Source: Meloidogyne chitwoodi
Lineage: Eukaryota > Nematoda > Chromadorea > Rhabditida > Meloidogynidae
Assembly (NCBI GenBank): GCA_015183035.1
Contig: JACZZP010000006.1
Span: 1,364,001 to 1,428,000 of the forward strand
DNA: 64,000 nucleotides
Direction of reading: 5' to 3'
Notes under the pieces: generated by a model
Database searches by the model: none
Told to the model about the DNA's origin: nothing
What the model saw: only the letters and a program-made list of their open reading frames with translations
Made by a program: the position numbers and the translations under genes
In this document: in pieces, positions 46,001-56,914 of the stretch
How the letters are laid out: each line of letters opens with the position of its first letter
Numbering within the stretch: position 1 is the first letter of the stretch

Positions 46001-47129
46001 TTAATTTTTCTTCCTAATTTGTACATCTGATTTTAATTTTTACAAAAATCTATTCAGAAATTTAAAAAAATAAAATTACAAATTTTTAAAATTATAAAGG
46101 CAGTTATCTTATTTCTCATTTTCTTTGATATAGCGGTTCCCCGCCGGCTGATCCTTTCACTACAACCAGTAATAATCAACAGTTGCAAGAATTACCACCA
46201 ATGTCTCTAAAAGCTGAAGACTGGTTAGAACAACATTTTCGCCGGGCAGCAACTCTTTCTTGTTCATCCTCTTCTCTTACTTGTGACAGCCTTCCTCATT
46301 CAATTGTTTTACCACGTTCAGCAACTATGGATTGGATGCCACATCCTTCTAAACCTGTGAATGATTTTCAACAACCAGTTAAAAATTGGACTCAATTTCC
46401 ACAACAACAGTCTCAAAAAAGTGAAAATTGGCTTAATATTACGAAGGATAAAAACGATACGAGTTTTCTACCCTTGCAGCCTTTGCCTTCACCTTCCTCT
46501 TTTGGTATGTGGTTACTTTCATCTTTTGAATACTGAACTAATTTTTGACTCATAAATTAGACAAGAGCCATTATTGGGTTATAGGCAATTGATAGCTAAT
46601 TTGATTGTAACTAGAATTAAATATTTAAGGCATTCTCGATATAATTTTAAAAATTATTTTACTTTTAAAATTTATAGCCAAAACTTCTTCATGGACTCTG
46701 ACAAATCAAGAACCAAATGTCAACAGTTTGCCAATTCCAGCTTTTCCATCATATATAAAGCAAAAAACGTCCATAACTCCTCAGCCTCCATCATCCCTGA
46801 ATTCAAATAAAAGTAACGCCAGAGATGAGTCTTTAACAACAATTAAAACGCATACACGTAAAGCATCATCAGGTCGACGGATAGAATATCAATTACTCCA
46901 AGAAACTGACGTTTCATTGAGTCCTCCAAGAAATGATTATTCTTCAATGTTTGTTAAAGAAATTGGTGGTGTTTCAGATTCAAACACAAATAACAAACTA
47001 ATAGCTTTTGACCCATTTGATGTAAATTGGTCACAAAAAGTTTTAGAAGAAACTGCCAGACAACATCAACAAAATATTTGTGGTACTTGGCCTAGAGATG
47101 AACCAGAACTAGAAAAGACTATAAGTTGA
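43021..47129 (+). CDS. num-1: Numb endocytic adaptor with PTB domain
   Basis: Numb is a cortical adaptor that controls endocytic trafficking and, in animals generally, Notch signalling and cell polarity. The start MGKKG (43021) splices by a GTAAGT donor to an exon at 43114 encoding about 95 residues of Ser-rich and basic sequence ([20 protein letters not shown]). A GTGATT donor at 43402 joins RRK-K to [20 protein letters not shown] in phase. The PTB domain follows: [73 protein letters not shown] and [20 protein letters not shown]. The long C-terminal region is low-complexity with DPF motifs ([15 protein letters not shown]), which bind AP-2 appendages. No NPF motif, the EH-domain ligand of other Numbs, was seen. 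The stop is at 47127-47129; total about 800 residues. Confidence 0.92.
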
Positions 47130-49483
47130 TTAGGAATGTTTTTAATTTTTAATAATTTCAAATAATTATTTTTCATTTTTTAAATTCCTTTATTTTAGTT
47201 CATTTTAATTCTAATTTTTTAATTTATCAACTTTTTTCTAATAATTTTTTTCTATTATTAGGTAACTTTTATTATTTTACTAAAGAATTTTATATGTAAA
47301 AAAGTCCTTGTTGTTTTATATTTAAATTATTTTTATTTATTTTTATTTCTTTATTTTTTCTTGGACTAACATATTATTTTTGAAATAAATTTTTTTTTAT
47401 TATTTACTTAAAAATAAATATACCTAAATTGTTTAGTCCAATTCCTTTATATTTCTAATTATTTTTTAACTTTCAAATTTATTTAATTAATATATTTATT
47501 AAGTTTAGAATTATTCAATAATCACTAAGTAAATAAATTACTTAGAAATTAACATAAATTTAATTTTATTATAAAAAAATATTATTTCTATAATAGTTTA
47601 ATTACCTATAAATTTATAATATTTTTTGTATAACTTAAAAATGCGATAAAATGATTTTCTAAAAGTATTTATTTTATATTATTTATGGCTAAACATTAAA
47701 TTATGTTTAGTTAACAGTTTTTTCCTATAAACTCTTAAAAGGCATTTTAATTTAAGTTGAGCATATGGCTGAGCAAATTGGAGGATCACGATCCTTCGCA
47801 ACCCTAGTTTAGTTCAAAGCTAAAATATTTAAAAATAAGTTATTAAAATTCTGTAAATATTTATAAAGTTTTCCTTGGTGAATTAAAGAGTTTATTTTCG
47901 GAAATATTTTCAACTTACTCTTAACCAATTATTTAAATAAAAAAAATGTTTTTTAATAATAAATAAATTTTAATTAAATTAGAAAACCAAAAAAAAATTG
48001 AATTTTTTAAATGTAATAAATTAATACCGGAAATTATAAATTAATTATTTTAGGATTTTAAATGTTTTTAATAATCCACTTAATCCTCCCCCTTCCTTAT
48101 AATTATTTATAACAACGTAAACGGATATAATTATTTAGAAAATGCTGCAAATGATTAGTATTCTCTTAACACTTTTTTATTTATTATAATTAATTTTAAA
48201 ATGATATATTAATAAACTTCTTATTGTTTGAAGCTTAGATTTACTAAATTACATGCACAAATAATTAATTTATTATTAAATCTTTTTATTTTTCTATTTT
48301 AAGTAAAGCTAATTAACATTTATTTAAAAGAGAATAATTTTTACTCCCACATATTTTTTAGAATATATTGTTTAGCTTACTTTTTATCTATTTATTATCA
48401 GTATTTTAATTAAAATAAAAATTAAATTTTTTTTAATACTTTAAACATTAATTTATAAATAATAATTTTCATCAATATCTTGTTATAAAAACTACATTTT
48501 TAAAAAAATTCAACAAACTATTTATTATATATTTTTTTCACTTTAAATCTCTTCTATTTTTATACTAAACAATAGGGATTTTTTTTTAATTTTTGTTTTC
48601 TTTTTTATTTTAACAAATATTTTTTTATTTTTAGCCTTCGGCATCATATTATATCTAATATTTTAATAATAAACATTTAGTACATAATTTTTATAACTTT
48701 CTCTTTCCGACTACGTAAATACCTAACTAATTTATTTATATTTTATAAACTCACAGAAAATAAACATACAAAAAATTTTTAAAATTTGTATTTTAATTAA
48801 AATATTTAAATATTTTTGATCTTTTTTATATAAAATTAAATTTTTTATTATTTATTATTCTTTTAGAATATCTAAGAATTCCTCTTTACAACTTATTTTT
48901 AATTTATTATATTTATTTATTAATTTAAAATAATTAAATAAAATTTAATTAAATAATAAAAACATTTTCTCTAAGAAATAAATAATTTAATTTTAAATAT
49001 TATTATATTAGTTTTTTTAACTTAACATAATTTTATTAGTTATCTTTGAAAAAATAATAAATTTAAAACTTCCTTGTTTTTTATTTTTAAACTTTTTTTA
49101 ATTAAATCTTTAAATGCCTTAAAGTTCCTTTTTATAAAATAAACTTATTTTTATAAAATTTTTAATTAAAACTTCTAATTTAAATATTTATAAATAAGTT
49201 TTATTAAAAAAAGTTTATTTTATATTTTCTCTTTTTTTAATGGTACTTTTTGATGGTATATCTTTCTTTTTTTCCGGCGGAAGTTTATGATCATATGACT
49301 TTATGTTTATTTAAAATTAATAAATTTTTGAGAATTTTAGAAATATTATTTTAATCTTTTACATTTTCTTTAATATTAAAAATATTTATTTTAGCACTTT
49401 AAAATTTGTTGACTTGCTTTTAAAGACTTAATATTTCTTTCAACTTTTTCTTCTAATAAAATAAACTATTTTTTATTATAAAA
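47130..49483. other. A+T-rich intergenic region
   Basis: A 2.35-kb spacer between Numb and the neuropeptide gene. A patch at 47757-47815 (TTGAGCATATGGCTGAGCAA, GGATCACGATCCTTCGCAAC) is less A+T-rich and holds the palindrome GGATCACGATCC; its role is unknown. The rest is featureless. Confidence 0.35.
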
Positions 49484-49959
49484 ATGTTTTTGCCTGAAAT
49501 CTTTTTGGTAAATTTATTTATGTTGGTTGAGATATGCTTATTTTTCTCGGTAATTTAATTTAATTAATTAAAAAAGTTTTTATATAATATTTTTAAATTA
49601 ATTTTTAGTATGTTTATGGCATTAAATCAAATCAACAACAAATTCAAATATTTTCAAAAGATAATTCTAATCCTATAGAAATTATTTCTAAAAGAGCTTT
49701 TGATCGTGTTGATGTTTCAACTTTTGACTTTAATAAACGTTTTAATGATTTTGAAGATAATTTATCACCTCTGGGAAAACTTTTTATTTCTTCTAAACAA
49801 AAACAAAAAATAACTAAAAATCCTAATCAGATAAATCAACAAATTTATAAGCCAAGGAGAAAACAAATTTTGGCAGAATTTTCTTATTTAACTCCTTTAA
49901 GAAGACGTCAAGCAACACGTATTTATGGTTTTGGGATTTTTGGAAGACTCAAAAAATAA
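49484..49959 (+). CDS. Neuropeptide precursor with an orcokinin-like peptide
   Basis: The gene has two exons: 49484-49549 gives MFLPEIFLVNLFMLVEICLF plus FS, a signal peptide. A 59-bp GT-AG intron joins in phase to 49609-49959. The mature part contains IISKR, then AFDRVDVSTFDFN, then KR, so dibasic cleavage would release a 13-residue peptide. Compared with orcokinin NFDEIDRSGFGFN it has the same length and shares F2, D3, D6, S8, F10, F12 and N13. C. elegans NLP-8, NLP-14 and NLP-15 peptides belong to this type, and the AFDR start is like NLP-8. After the second KR comes FNDFEDNLSPLGKLF; later basic sites are PRRK and RRRQATR, with IYGFGIFGR near the end giving a possible amidation Gly. About 138 residues. 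Assignment is by motif only. Confidence 0.65.
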
Positions 49960-50260
49960 TTTTAAAATTTTTTATTGAAAAGTTAATTTTATATATTAAT
50001 ATTTTAATAGTAATAATAAATTTAATAAAAGTAAAATGGAAAATTTTAATTTTATTATTCAAAAATCATAAAAAATTAAAATATTAATACTATTAGAAAA
50101 TATTTTTTTCTTAAATAAAATCTCCAAATCTTATAAAAATATAATTATAACATTAATTTAAAAATAAAATAAAATTTAACATTATAAAATAACTAATAAA
50201 TAATAATTATTAAATTTATTTATTTTAATTTAAATTTATTTAAAAAATAATCAAAAAATA

Positions 50261-53073
50261 TTAATTATTTTCTCTTTTTTCAATTTTACATAAAAATTTT
50301 GTGCATCTAGCTGTTCCACCATAATAACGTTTTAATGATGGAATTCCTTCTTTTCCAGGCAAAAAATTATATTTATTTAATAAATTTCCTATAAAAAGAA
50401 AAAGTTCCATTCTTGCAAGTGATTCTCCCAAACATTGTCTAAAAAATAAAAATATTTTAAAAATAATTTAGAAAAAACCTTTTTCCAACAGAAAAAGGTA
50501 TTAATTCATCAACTTTTTTTAATTTTCCATTTTCATCAAGAAATCTTTCAGGATTAAATTCCTCGGGATTTTTAAAAATTTCTCCATCTGCCAAAATAGC
50601 AGAAATTTGCGGAACAATAACGGTTCCTTTTGATAAAAAATATCCATCTATGACAACATCTTTTGTGAGAGTATGAAATACATTTAATGGAAGTAAATTT
50701 GCCATTCTTTGAATTTCCTTTAAAAAGTAATTTTTTAAATAAATAACATACACATATAAGACATAGATTATATAAATATTAAAATAATACTAAACATTAA
50801 TAAGAGCATTTAAATAAGGTAATGATGGTCTATCTGATGTTGTAATAATTTTATCAATATCTCCAATAATTAAATCTAATTCTTTATGAACTTTAAATTG
50901 AATATTTGGATTATTTATTAAAAAAGCAATTCCCCAAGTTAATGTAGTGCTTGTTGTTTCTTGTCCGGCAAACCATAAATCGGAAATTACTCCTTTTAAT
51001 TGTTCAATCCTATTTTTTAATTATAAATTAATTTTTTAGAAATATTATTAATTTAAAAATAAAAAATAAATAGATATTACATTTATAAAAATAATTAATT
51101 ATTTTAAATAAAAATTACGTAAAATCGTGTTGTTTTCCAGTTGTATCTCTTTGTTGTTTTTCTAATAAAAAAGCTTCTACAAAATCTGTTGGTGGAGAAT
51201 TAATTGAATTTAAATGTTCTTTAATTTGGTTTTCATGAAAATCACTAAATTGTTTTTCTACTTCCTTAAATTCGTTGAAATAATTTTTAAAAAATGGTAA
51301 ATATCGTATATTTGGCCACCATTGCATTAAAACCATAATTGGACTAAATCCATTATCAAGCATATAATTCAAAATATTTTTAAGTTTATGGAATTCTCCA
51401 ACTCTTTCCTAAAATTATTTAAAAAAATACTTTTTTTAAAAAATAATTACTTTATCAAATCTATAGCCAAAAAGAAAATTGTTAATAATAGAACCAACAC
51501 TAATATCAATATTTTCAGAAAAATCAATTTCATTTCCTTGAGATATTTCTTCTTCTATTCTTTCAAATAATAATTCTAATTCACTCAAAATCTTTTTTTT
51601 TTAATTTTTAAATAATTAAAAAAAAACTTTATTTTGCATTAAATTTTTTCCAAGTCCAAAATCTCTAAATATTTGAAGAGCAAAACGTCTCTGTTCACGC
51701 CAAAGATCACCATCCATCATTATTATGCCATAACTTCCACCTTTTTTATTATAAAAATATTTTAATTAAATTATTAGAATTTTATTTTTTTTATAATTTG
51801 ATTTTATTATTTTTTAATATAAAATTATAAATTCTATAATTCAAGGATAATTAGATGTTTCTGTTTTTAGATTTTTTATTAAATATTACCTATATGTACT
51901 TATTGTTTAATAAATATATTTAAATAATCCTAAATATTTTACTTTAATTATTTCTAAATTAATATTTTTTAGAAAAACTTTCTTGGCTCTACTTCACTTT
52001 ATGAGTCCAATCGAACATTATGAGTCCAAATGAAAGTTTATGAGTCCAAACAAAATATATGAGTCCAAACAAAAGTTTGAGTCCTATCAAAATTTATGAG
52101 TCCAAACAAAATTTTTTATGCAATTTAAATTTTTTATTCGTTCAAAGAAAAAATAAGAGACGATAAATTTATTATTTTAAACCTATGTATGTATTTAAAC
52201 CTATTTCTACGTTCTGAAAACAATACAAGAAATATCTAATCTTCACGTATATGTAAGTCCAAACGATTCCCGCCCCTTGCTGAATACATTCCTGGGGTGG
52301 TCTTAAGAAATCACTCCGTCACTTACAAGGTACAAACCATAATATGCTAAAAAGCTATTTGTACCAATACATGTTCCGTCGCTTTCATGGAAATCAAAAA
52401 ATTTTTCAACATTTAATGGAAGAGATTAGAATTCAGTTTCCCGTCACATGATATTGTTTTATTTGCCTTATAGTTTCGATTTAACACATAAAATTTTAAT
52501 TACGCCATAAATTTTGATTGGACTCATAAACTTTTGTTTGGACTCATAAATTTTGATAGGACTCATAAAGTTTAGATTGGACTCATAAATTTTGATTGGA
52601 CTCATAAACTTTCATTGGACTCATAATGTTCGATTGGACTCATAATGTTCGATTGGACTCATAATGTTCGATTGGACTCATAAAATGAAGTAGAGCCACT
52701 TTCTTATACCTTTAATAATTTTATCAAATTCTTCAAATCTAAAACGTCCAGAATAAGTTTCTCCATCTTTTTGAAATGTTTCCATTATTTTAGAATAATC
52801 AGTTATACAAATCTGTGGTTGTTCACCAAACCAAATTGTAAATATTTTTCCATATTTACGTCTCCAACGTAAAAAACATTGTTCGGGCATTTCCTTTCTT
52901 AATTCTAATAGATTTCCAAGTAATGGAAGTGGTGTTGGACCTAAAATAATAATCTAAAAAATAAAAATATTTTTGTTTTTACCTGGAGGTAAATTACGCC
53001 TTTTAAAATAAAAATTATAAAATAAAATCAGACAAACAAGAAAATTAAGTAAAATAATAAATAAGGAAATCAT
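50261..53073 (-). CDS. Cytochrome P450, worm CYP33-like
   Basis: This is a microsomal haem monooxygenase for xenobiotics or lipids. MISLFIILLNFLVCLILFYN is the N-terminal membrane anchor, followed by RRNLPPGPTPLPLLGNLLEL (proline hinge). Then come WRRKYGKIFTIWFGEQPQIC, and after a large intron GIIMMDGDLWREQRRFALQI with FRDFGLGKNLMQ (C helix WxxxR). The I helix has LWFAGQETTSTTLTWG, the K helix EIQR (ExxR), then FNPERFLDENGKL. The haem loop FSVGKR-QCLGESLARMELF is split by an intron at an AG|GT junction. The C terminus KRYYGGTARCTKFLCKIEKR ends at 50261. All P450 landmarks are present. The WREQRRFALQIFRDFG signature suggests the nematode CYP33 group. Intron 51745-52711 is swollen by a 713-bp MITE. 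Confidence 0.92.
51985..52697. mobile_element. hAT-like MITE inside a P450 intron
   Basis: The 713-bp element has ends GGCTCTACTTCACTTTATGA and its near-inverse TTTATGAAGTAGAGCC-type end (right end CATAAAATGAAGTAGAGCC). It is flanked by an exact 8-bp direct repeat ACTTTCTT (51977-51984 and 52698-52705), the duplication length of hAT transposons. Both ends carry arrays of ATGAGTCCAA-type words pointing inward: six or seven copies on the left, about eight TGGACTCAT copies on the right, like the subterminal repeats bound by hAT transposases. The middle (52140-52480) is unique sequence without a frame. It lies 14 bp beyond the donor GT at 52711-52712, so the splice site was spared. Confidence 0.8.
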
Positions 53074-53487
53074 TGATAGGTATATTATTTTGTTCAAAAA
53101 TAATATATATTATTTATGTATTTCCAAAAAAAAATTAAATTTATAAAAATTTTTATTTAATAAAAATGAATTAATTTTGATAATAAAGGGTAAGACTTTA
53201 TACATATTTTATAGTTTGTAATATTTTAATCAAAACTATTTTTTATTTTTCACAAAGAAAACAACAAGTCATATGACTGACTATAAATTGATAATTGTTA
53301 AACAAATAAAAATATAGAATTAATTAATTGGAAATGTTTTTTAACTTGTTTAAATAAAAATTTGTTTGGTAAAAATGTTAAAGTACAAAAAAATTTCTAT
53401 TTGTGATAATTTTTAATATTTTAAATAATTATTAATGAGAAAATATTATTTTATGCAAATGGCGCCAGAATTTTAGTCAAGGACTAA
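53074..53487. promoter_or_regulatory. P450 upstream region
   Basis: About 410 bp of A+T-rich DNA between the P450 start and the next fold-back element. It should contain the P450 promoter. No motif is supported. Confidence 0.35.
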
Positions 53488-54008
53488 CAAGGAACCATTT
53501 CAACGTGTCCGACTCCGATTTGAGTGAAATTTTAATATGTTATAGAGCATAGCCTTAAACCTATAAAACCAAATTTTTTTGTGCCCATACGAAAATACGA
53601 CCGAGTTATGCCTGAAGTTAGACTTGAAAATCGAAAAAACATAGGGGGGAGTAAGCTCATTTTGGGGTGAAAAATTCGAATAACAGTATAATAGCTAATT
53701 CGAAAGAGCTCTTCGAGACCTATCGAATGAGACTAAAATCGTCTTGCTTGCACAATTTTGAAGAAAGTTATGAAAGGATTGAATTTCTATTGTAAAACTG
53801 CTTTCCGTTAATTAGTTGGGGAGCAGCCTCGGTAATCACCTAAATGAGCTTGGTACCCCCTATTGTTTTTCGTTATTCAAAAATTCATAACTCGGTTGTA
53901 TTTTCGTATGGGCACAAAAAAAATTGGTTTTATAGGTTTAAGGCTATGCTCTATAACATATTAAAATTTCACTCAAATCGGAGTCGGACACGTTGAAATG
54001 GTTCCTTG
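53488..54008. mobile_element. Harbinger-like fold-back element
   Basis: The 521-bp element begins CAAGGAACCATTTCAACGTG and ends with its exact inverse GGTTCCTTG. The inverted arms are near-identical for about 130 bp, reaching GGCACAAAAAAAATTGG and CATAACTCGG. It is flanked by TAA at 53485-53487 and 54009-54011, the 3-bp TWA duplication typical of PIF/Harbinger elements. The interior has CATAGGGGGGAGTAAGCTCA, then AAAGAGCTCTTCGAGACCTA and GAATGAGACTAAAATCGTC, shared with the element at 39340-39933. No protein is encoded. The arms are so alike that the insertion is probably recent. Confidence 0.82.
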
Positions 54009-54011
54009 TAA

Positions 54012-54676
54012 GCCGAGTTCTATGATCGAATCCTGGGATTTGGTTCTATACATCAATCCGTTCTCGTTGACTTAAATCATTCATTATTAATTATTATAAT
54101 ATTATATATTTATAATTCTTTATTCAGCCAAATATTTATGAGATTTTACAAAAAAGTTATAAAAAATACAAGTATAAAAATAAATGTCAGATCTGAGGAT
54201 TAATTTAATTAGTTTTGATTAACGAAAGGTTTACTTAATAATTAATGCCTAAATAATTAAAAGATAAACCAATTAAATTGTTACTAAAAAATATTTAAAT
54301 TTCTGACAAATCCAAATTATTTAAATACAAAAAATATTTAAGTGAAAGATTTAAAAATAAAATGAGGCCTTATTTAAATTAAATAAAAGTGCTTATATAA
54401 ATATTAGGTAAATTAATTTATTTGTTCTCTAAATTAAATTTAAAATAATAATAAATATATTACACTCTCATTTAGTTTTAAAATTAGTACAGAACAAATA
54501 TTAATAAATTTAGATATTTTTAAATTAATAATGACAGAAAGAAATAAATATAACAAATTAAATGAGAGAGTCAATTTAAAAAAAATATTTTTATTTTTAA
54601 ATTTAGAGATAATTAATTATAAGAGAACACTTTTTAATAATATCCCTGAGACAGTTATTTATTTATATTTAATTAT
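54012..54676. other. Intergenic, nothing recognised
   Basis: A+T-rich DNA between the fold-back element and the innexin stop codon. The first 60 bp (TTCTATGATCGAATCCTGGG) is less A+T-rich and may be older repeat. Confidence 0.3.
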
Positions 54677-56914
54677 TCAAACAAGTTTTGGTTTAACTCC
54701 ACTTCCCAATTCAACAACTTCTCCAGCTTTTCCTAAACCAAACTCTGTGTGATGTGGATGCAAAGGTTCATATTCATAACCTCCAGGAGATGTTGATTTT
54801 GTGCTGTGAGAACCAGTAGCATTTATTATTAAACATCTAGCTGCTGATTTAACCGCTTCTGTGCTGGGATGAAATGTATCTAAAATTAAAATAATAAAAA
54901 ATAATTTTTAAATTAAAGACTGACAGTTGTTATAAAAAAATAATAATCGAAAATAAAATAAGGTTATTTATCGAGCAAGAGTACTTATATGTATATATTT
55001 CTTCTTATTTTCAAAATATACTAATCCAAAAAAAGGTTATCTTCTTATCTTAATTATAATTAAGAATTATATTTTTAAATATATATTTTTTAAATTTTAC
55101 TTTCACAATAATGTACATAATCAGAAAAAAGTTGAGCAACAAGTTCACGAGCTACAATAGCACCAGCATGTCCCTCAATAAAACGTAAAATAAGAATGCC
55201 ATCAGGGCGTAATGCATGATTCGCAAAACGTTGAAGAAGAGGGGCAGCTTCTTTACAATTAACCAAATTTTGAAATTTTGCTTGTTTTAGCAATAAACGA
55301 AGTTGACGTTCACGTGCACAAGGAGGCATTAATGAGAATACACAATAGAGAAAATTAATAAAAGTTGAAATACCAACTAATAACATCCAAAACCACAAAA
55401 ACAAATAAATCTAGGTAGAAGAGAAATAATAAATACATATTAAAAAATAAATAAATATTTATAAGTAGATATAATTTTCTTTTTTACCTTTTCATTAAAC
55501 ATATTAATCATTAGAACACATTGAACTGTGTATCTATTAAAAAAATAATTAATTAAAGAAAATATATAAATAATACCTGTGCATATTTGCAAGACGACGA
55601 ACACGAAAATCACAAAGCGAAACACGTGGAAATACTGGAGAATCTTGCCATCCATCTCCTAACCATAAAGATTGAATAGCAGTCCAACCCCAAAATGCAA
55701 ATCCATGACCAATAAAAGCATTTAATAAAAAGAATTGGGCAAAAACATTAACCTTTAGAATTAAAAAATACTAGTTTTTTATAGATAATTTTGTTAAATT
55801 TATTCCAAAAACTTCGCCTTAAGGCGAGAACAAGACATAAAAGAAAAAAAATTTTAAATTAATAAATATAATTAATTTCCAATTTTATTTAATATATAAA
55901 TAATTACCAAATATAAAAATTTAATTATTAAATAAAGAGAAGAAACATAAGAGCCAAGTGAATGTCCAAAACGTAAACAAAGAAAATATCTAGGTGTTCG
56001 GCGTGTTTCGTGTAATTCAAGTGTTTCATTTAAATATTGAGCTAATTTACTCATTTCTTGTTGTCTTTCTGAAGAAGACATTGAACGTAATGAACGAGCA
56101 TCAGATATAGCTGTTTTTAAATCAACACCTAGAATTATTAATTAATTTTATTAATTCCAAAATAATATTTTATTTTTATCTAAAACAATATTAAAAAAAC
56201 AAATAAATTACCGCTTTGTTGGTGCAGTGATTTCCATATCCAATTTGGTAAATAAAACATAACTGCTTGCAAAGCTAGCACAATAGGCACCCACTTAAAT
56301 TATTTTATAAAAATATTAAAATAAATATAAAATTCTTTAATTAAATAAAATTATTAATATCTTTTATTTTATAAAATTTATTTTTAAATTTTACCTGATA
56401 ATAGCCAAATTGAAGTTCATCACGTTCTGTCACCTCAGCAGGTATTTCTTCTTCTGGAGCAACATAATAAGTATTTTGTATAAAACAATAATCTTCAGCA
56501 TATTGTTCCCAGCCTCCTTTAAATTCCATAGGCACCCAACACTAAAAGAAAATTTAATAATTTAATTAAAAATAAATTTAAATTAAAATGTTTAAAAAAT
56601 ATCCTATTCAAAATAAAAAATTAATATTAAAAAAATTAATAACCTGAATTGGACTACCAACATATTGTTTTGCAGAAACCTGTAACCAATAGAAAAATTA
56701 ATTTTTCTGTTTAAATAATTTTATTTAAATTTTTACCATTAAAGCAAAGAAAGTAAGCAATGAAGACTAAAATTTATAAAATTAATAATTTTAAAATTAA
56801 ATTTAATAAATTTAATACCGTAACAAAATAGTTTAGCCTGTCAACAGAATCGTCAAAAGCCTGTGGTTTAAACCATTTAAAAATAGCACCGTCTAGGAAA
56901 GGAATCCCAAGCAT
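54677..56914 (-). CDS. Innexin gap-junction subunit
   Basis: Innexins form invertebrate gap-junction channels between cells. The start at 56914 gives MLGIPFLDGAIFKWFKPQAF and DDSVDRLNYFVTSLLTFFAL, helix 1. The first extracellular loop has VSAKQYVGSPIQCWVPMEFK with GGWEQYAEDYCFIQNTYYV, the two conserved Cys. The family signature YYQW is formed across an intron (FGYYQ then WVPIVLALQAVMFYLPNWIW), helix 2. After a cytoplasmic region (ISDARSLRSMSSSERQQEMS) come VNVFAQFFLLNAFIGHGFAF with WGWTA, the second loop WQDSPVFPRVSLCDFRVRRL and YTVQCVLMINMFNEKIYLFL (two Cys), then the last helix and SLMPPCARERQLR. The C-terminal tail ends GSGVKPKLV at 54677. It is an intact nematode innexin; MLGIPFLDG resembles the inx-12/inx-13 group, but this is a guess. 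Confidence 0.93.

Noticed and set aside
46361..46810. Plus-strand frames at 46361-46555 and 46574-46810
   Set aside because: These are off-frame readings of Numb exons; the true frame gives the Ser/Pro-rich Numb tail on both sides.
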